A stretch of 6,780 nucleotides of DNA from Planctomycetota bacterium. GTDB lineage: Bacteria; Planctomycetota; UBA1135; GCA-002686595. This document shows, in pieces, positions 6,054 to 6,780 of this stretch. The notes beneath the pieces were generated by a model that made no database searches, was not told the origin of the DNA, and saw nothing but the letters and a program-made list of their open reading frames with translations. The stretch is taken from positions 1 to 6,780 of the forward strand of contig JAQBVH010000179.1 in assembly GCA_027623615.1 (NCBI GenBank), in the 5' to 3' direction. The position numbers and the translations under genes were made by a program. Positions within the stretch are counted from its first letter, which is position 1, and each line of letters begins with the position of its first letter.

Positions 6054-6780
6054 ATGGTCTCCTCCCAGGAACGCACAGGCCCGGGCGACCCGACCGTCGC
6101 CCTGCTCCTGACCTGGTTCGTGCCGGGTGCGGGTCACCTGTACCTGGGCAAGGTGAAGCTGGCCGTGGTGGCCTTCCTCCTGATCGAGGGCCTGTACTTC
6201 CTGGGCTACGTGCTCTCCGAGGGGCTGTTCCTCAACGTCCTACCCGCCGAGATGCGCGGGATGTTCGCGGGCATGCTGGCGCCGGAGGTGGGCAACATGA
6301 GCGCCCTGCTCCTGCACATGCGCACGATCGGGTTCCTCGACCAGCCCCAGGTGTGGCCGTCGAACATGGACCTGGGCATGACCCTGACCGCCGCCAGCGG
6401 CGTGCTCAACTTCGTGTTGATGTCGAAGGCACACCTCGACGCGCGCGGCGTGAAGGTCGAGCGGCAGATCGACCCTGCCGGCGCCGCCGCGCTCTCGTGG
6501 CTCGTGCCGGGGCTCGGTCATTGGCTGCAGGGACGTCGCACCCGCGCCGTGGCAGTGTTCGGGATGCTGGTGGGCTTGTTCCTGATCGGCTGTGTGCTCG
6601 CGGAGGGCGCCAACCTCGACCGGGAGCGCCACTTCTACTACTGGGCGGGCCAGTTCCTGCTCGGGCTCCCCGCCATCGTGGCCGAGTTCGTTCACGGCCA
6701 CGCCCGTGTCACCCAGGAGATCCGCTACGTCGACGCGGGCATCGTGCTCGGCTGTGTGGCGGGCATGTTGAACATCCTGG
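6054..6780 (+). CDS. Multi-pass membrane protein with two TM2/DUF6677-like units (3' partial)
   Basis: An open frame of 242 codons runs from ATG 6054 off the window without a stop. Residues 19-57 (LTWFVPGAGHLYLG... VLSEG) and 147-185 (LSWLVPGLGHWLQG... VLAEG) align without gaps at 18 of 39 identical positions. A later element also repeats: DLGMTLTAASGVLN (106-119) and DAGIVLGCVAGMLN (227-240). Each unit therefore has a W-VPG-GH turn, hydrophobic helices and a closing G-LN helix; about six membrane segments are expected. The second copy, with YYWAGQFLLGLPAIV (195-209), looks most like the single-unit DUF6677 proteins I associate with Planctomycetota, which resemble TM2 domains. Function is unknown. 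The ATG is the first plausible start after the divergent gap; no Shine-Dalgarno motif is seen. A long opposite-strand frame here is a shadow. Confidence 0.8.
   Translation, partial: MVSSQERTGPGDPTVALLLTWFVPGAGHLYLGKVKLAVVAFLLIEGLYFLGYVLSEGLFLNVLPAEMRGMFAGMLAPEVGNMSALLLHMRTIGFLDQPQVWPSNMDLGMTLTAASGVLNFVLMSKAHLDARGVKVERQIDPAGAAALSWLVPGLGHWLQGRRTRAVAVFGMLVGLFLIGCVLAEGANLDRERHFYYWAGQFLLGLPAIVAEFVHGHARVTQEIRYVDAGIVLGCVAGMLNIL

Noticed and set aside
6240..6701. Minus-strand 153-codon frame, rich in His, Glu and Arg
   Set aside because: It is a shadow of the plus-strand membrane protein, whose repeated, hydrophobic sequence is clearly the coding one.
1..6780. Mobile elements, CRISPR arrays, tRNA or rRNA genes
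   Set aside because: No transposase, regularly spaced repeats or RNA gene signatures were seen.

Overview
The window is high-GC bacterial DNA. Most of it is one iron-sulfur cluster (ISC) assembly operon on the minus strand, read from about 5180 down past position 1. The order is iscR, iscS, iscU, iscA, hscB, hscA, then the first nine codons of a gene that looks like iscX. This is the classical ISC order, except that no fdx (2Fe-2S ferredoxin) lies between hscA and the next gene. IscS takes sulfur from cysteine, IscU is the scaffold, IscA is an A-type carrier, HscB and HscA are the chaperone pair that releases clusters from IscU, and IscR is a cluster-sensing repressor of the Rrf2 family.

Upstream of iscR (5077-5307) is a 231-bp divergent control region. 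It holds a 25-bp dyad followed by two more copies of the same GGTGCC core, spaced one helical turn apart, and a possible sigma70-type promoter. A small gene for an 83-residue protein with two CxxC pairs and an acidic tail (5308-5559, plus strand) faces away from the operon. Its 3' end overlaps the 3' end of a convergent hotdog-fold thioesterase gene (5544-5960, minus strand). The thioesterase gene is in turn divergent from a plus-strand membrane-protein gene (6054 onward) that runs off the window and is built from two copies of a TM2/DUF6677-like unit.

The organism is most likely a high-GC bacterium outside the Gammaproteobacteria. The DUF6677-like protein, a family I associate with Planctomycetota, and the near-absence of Shine-Dalgarno motifs point weakly to that phylum. 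Myxococcota or a related group cannot be excluded from this sequence alone.

There is no mobile element, CRISPR array, tRNA or rRNA, and the window is nearly fully coding. The points of interest are the phased operator array, the zinc-ribbon-like N-terminus on HscB, the hairpin and tandem repeat between iscS and iscU, the unknown CxxC protein beside the operon, and the duplicated membrane domain.
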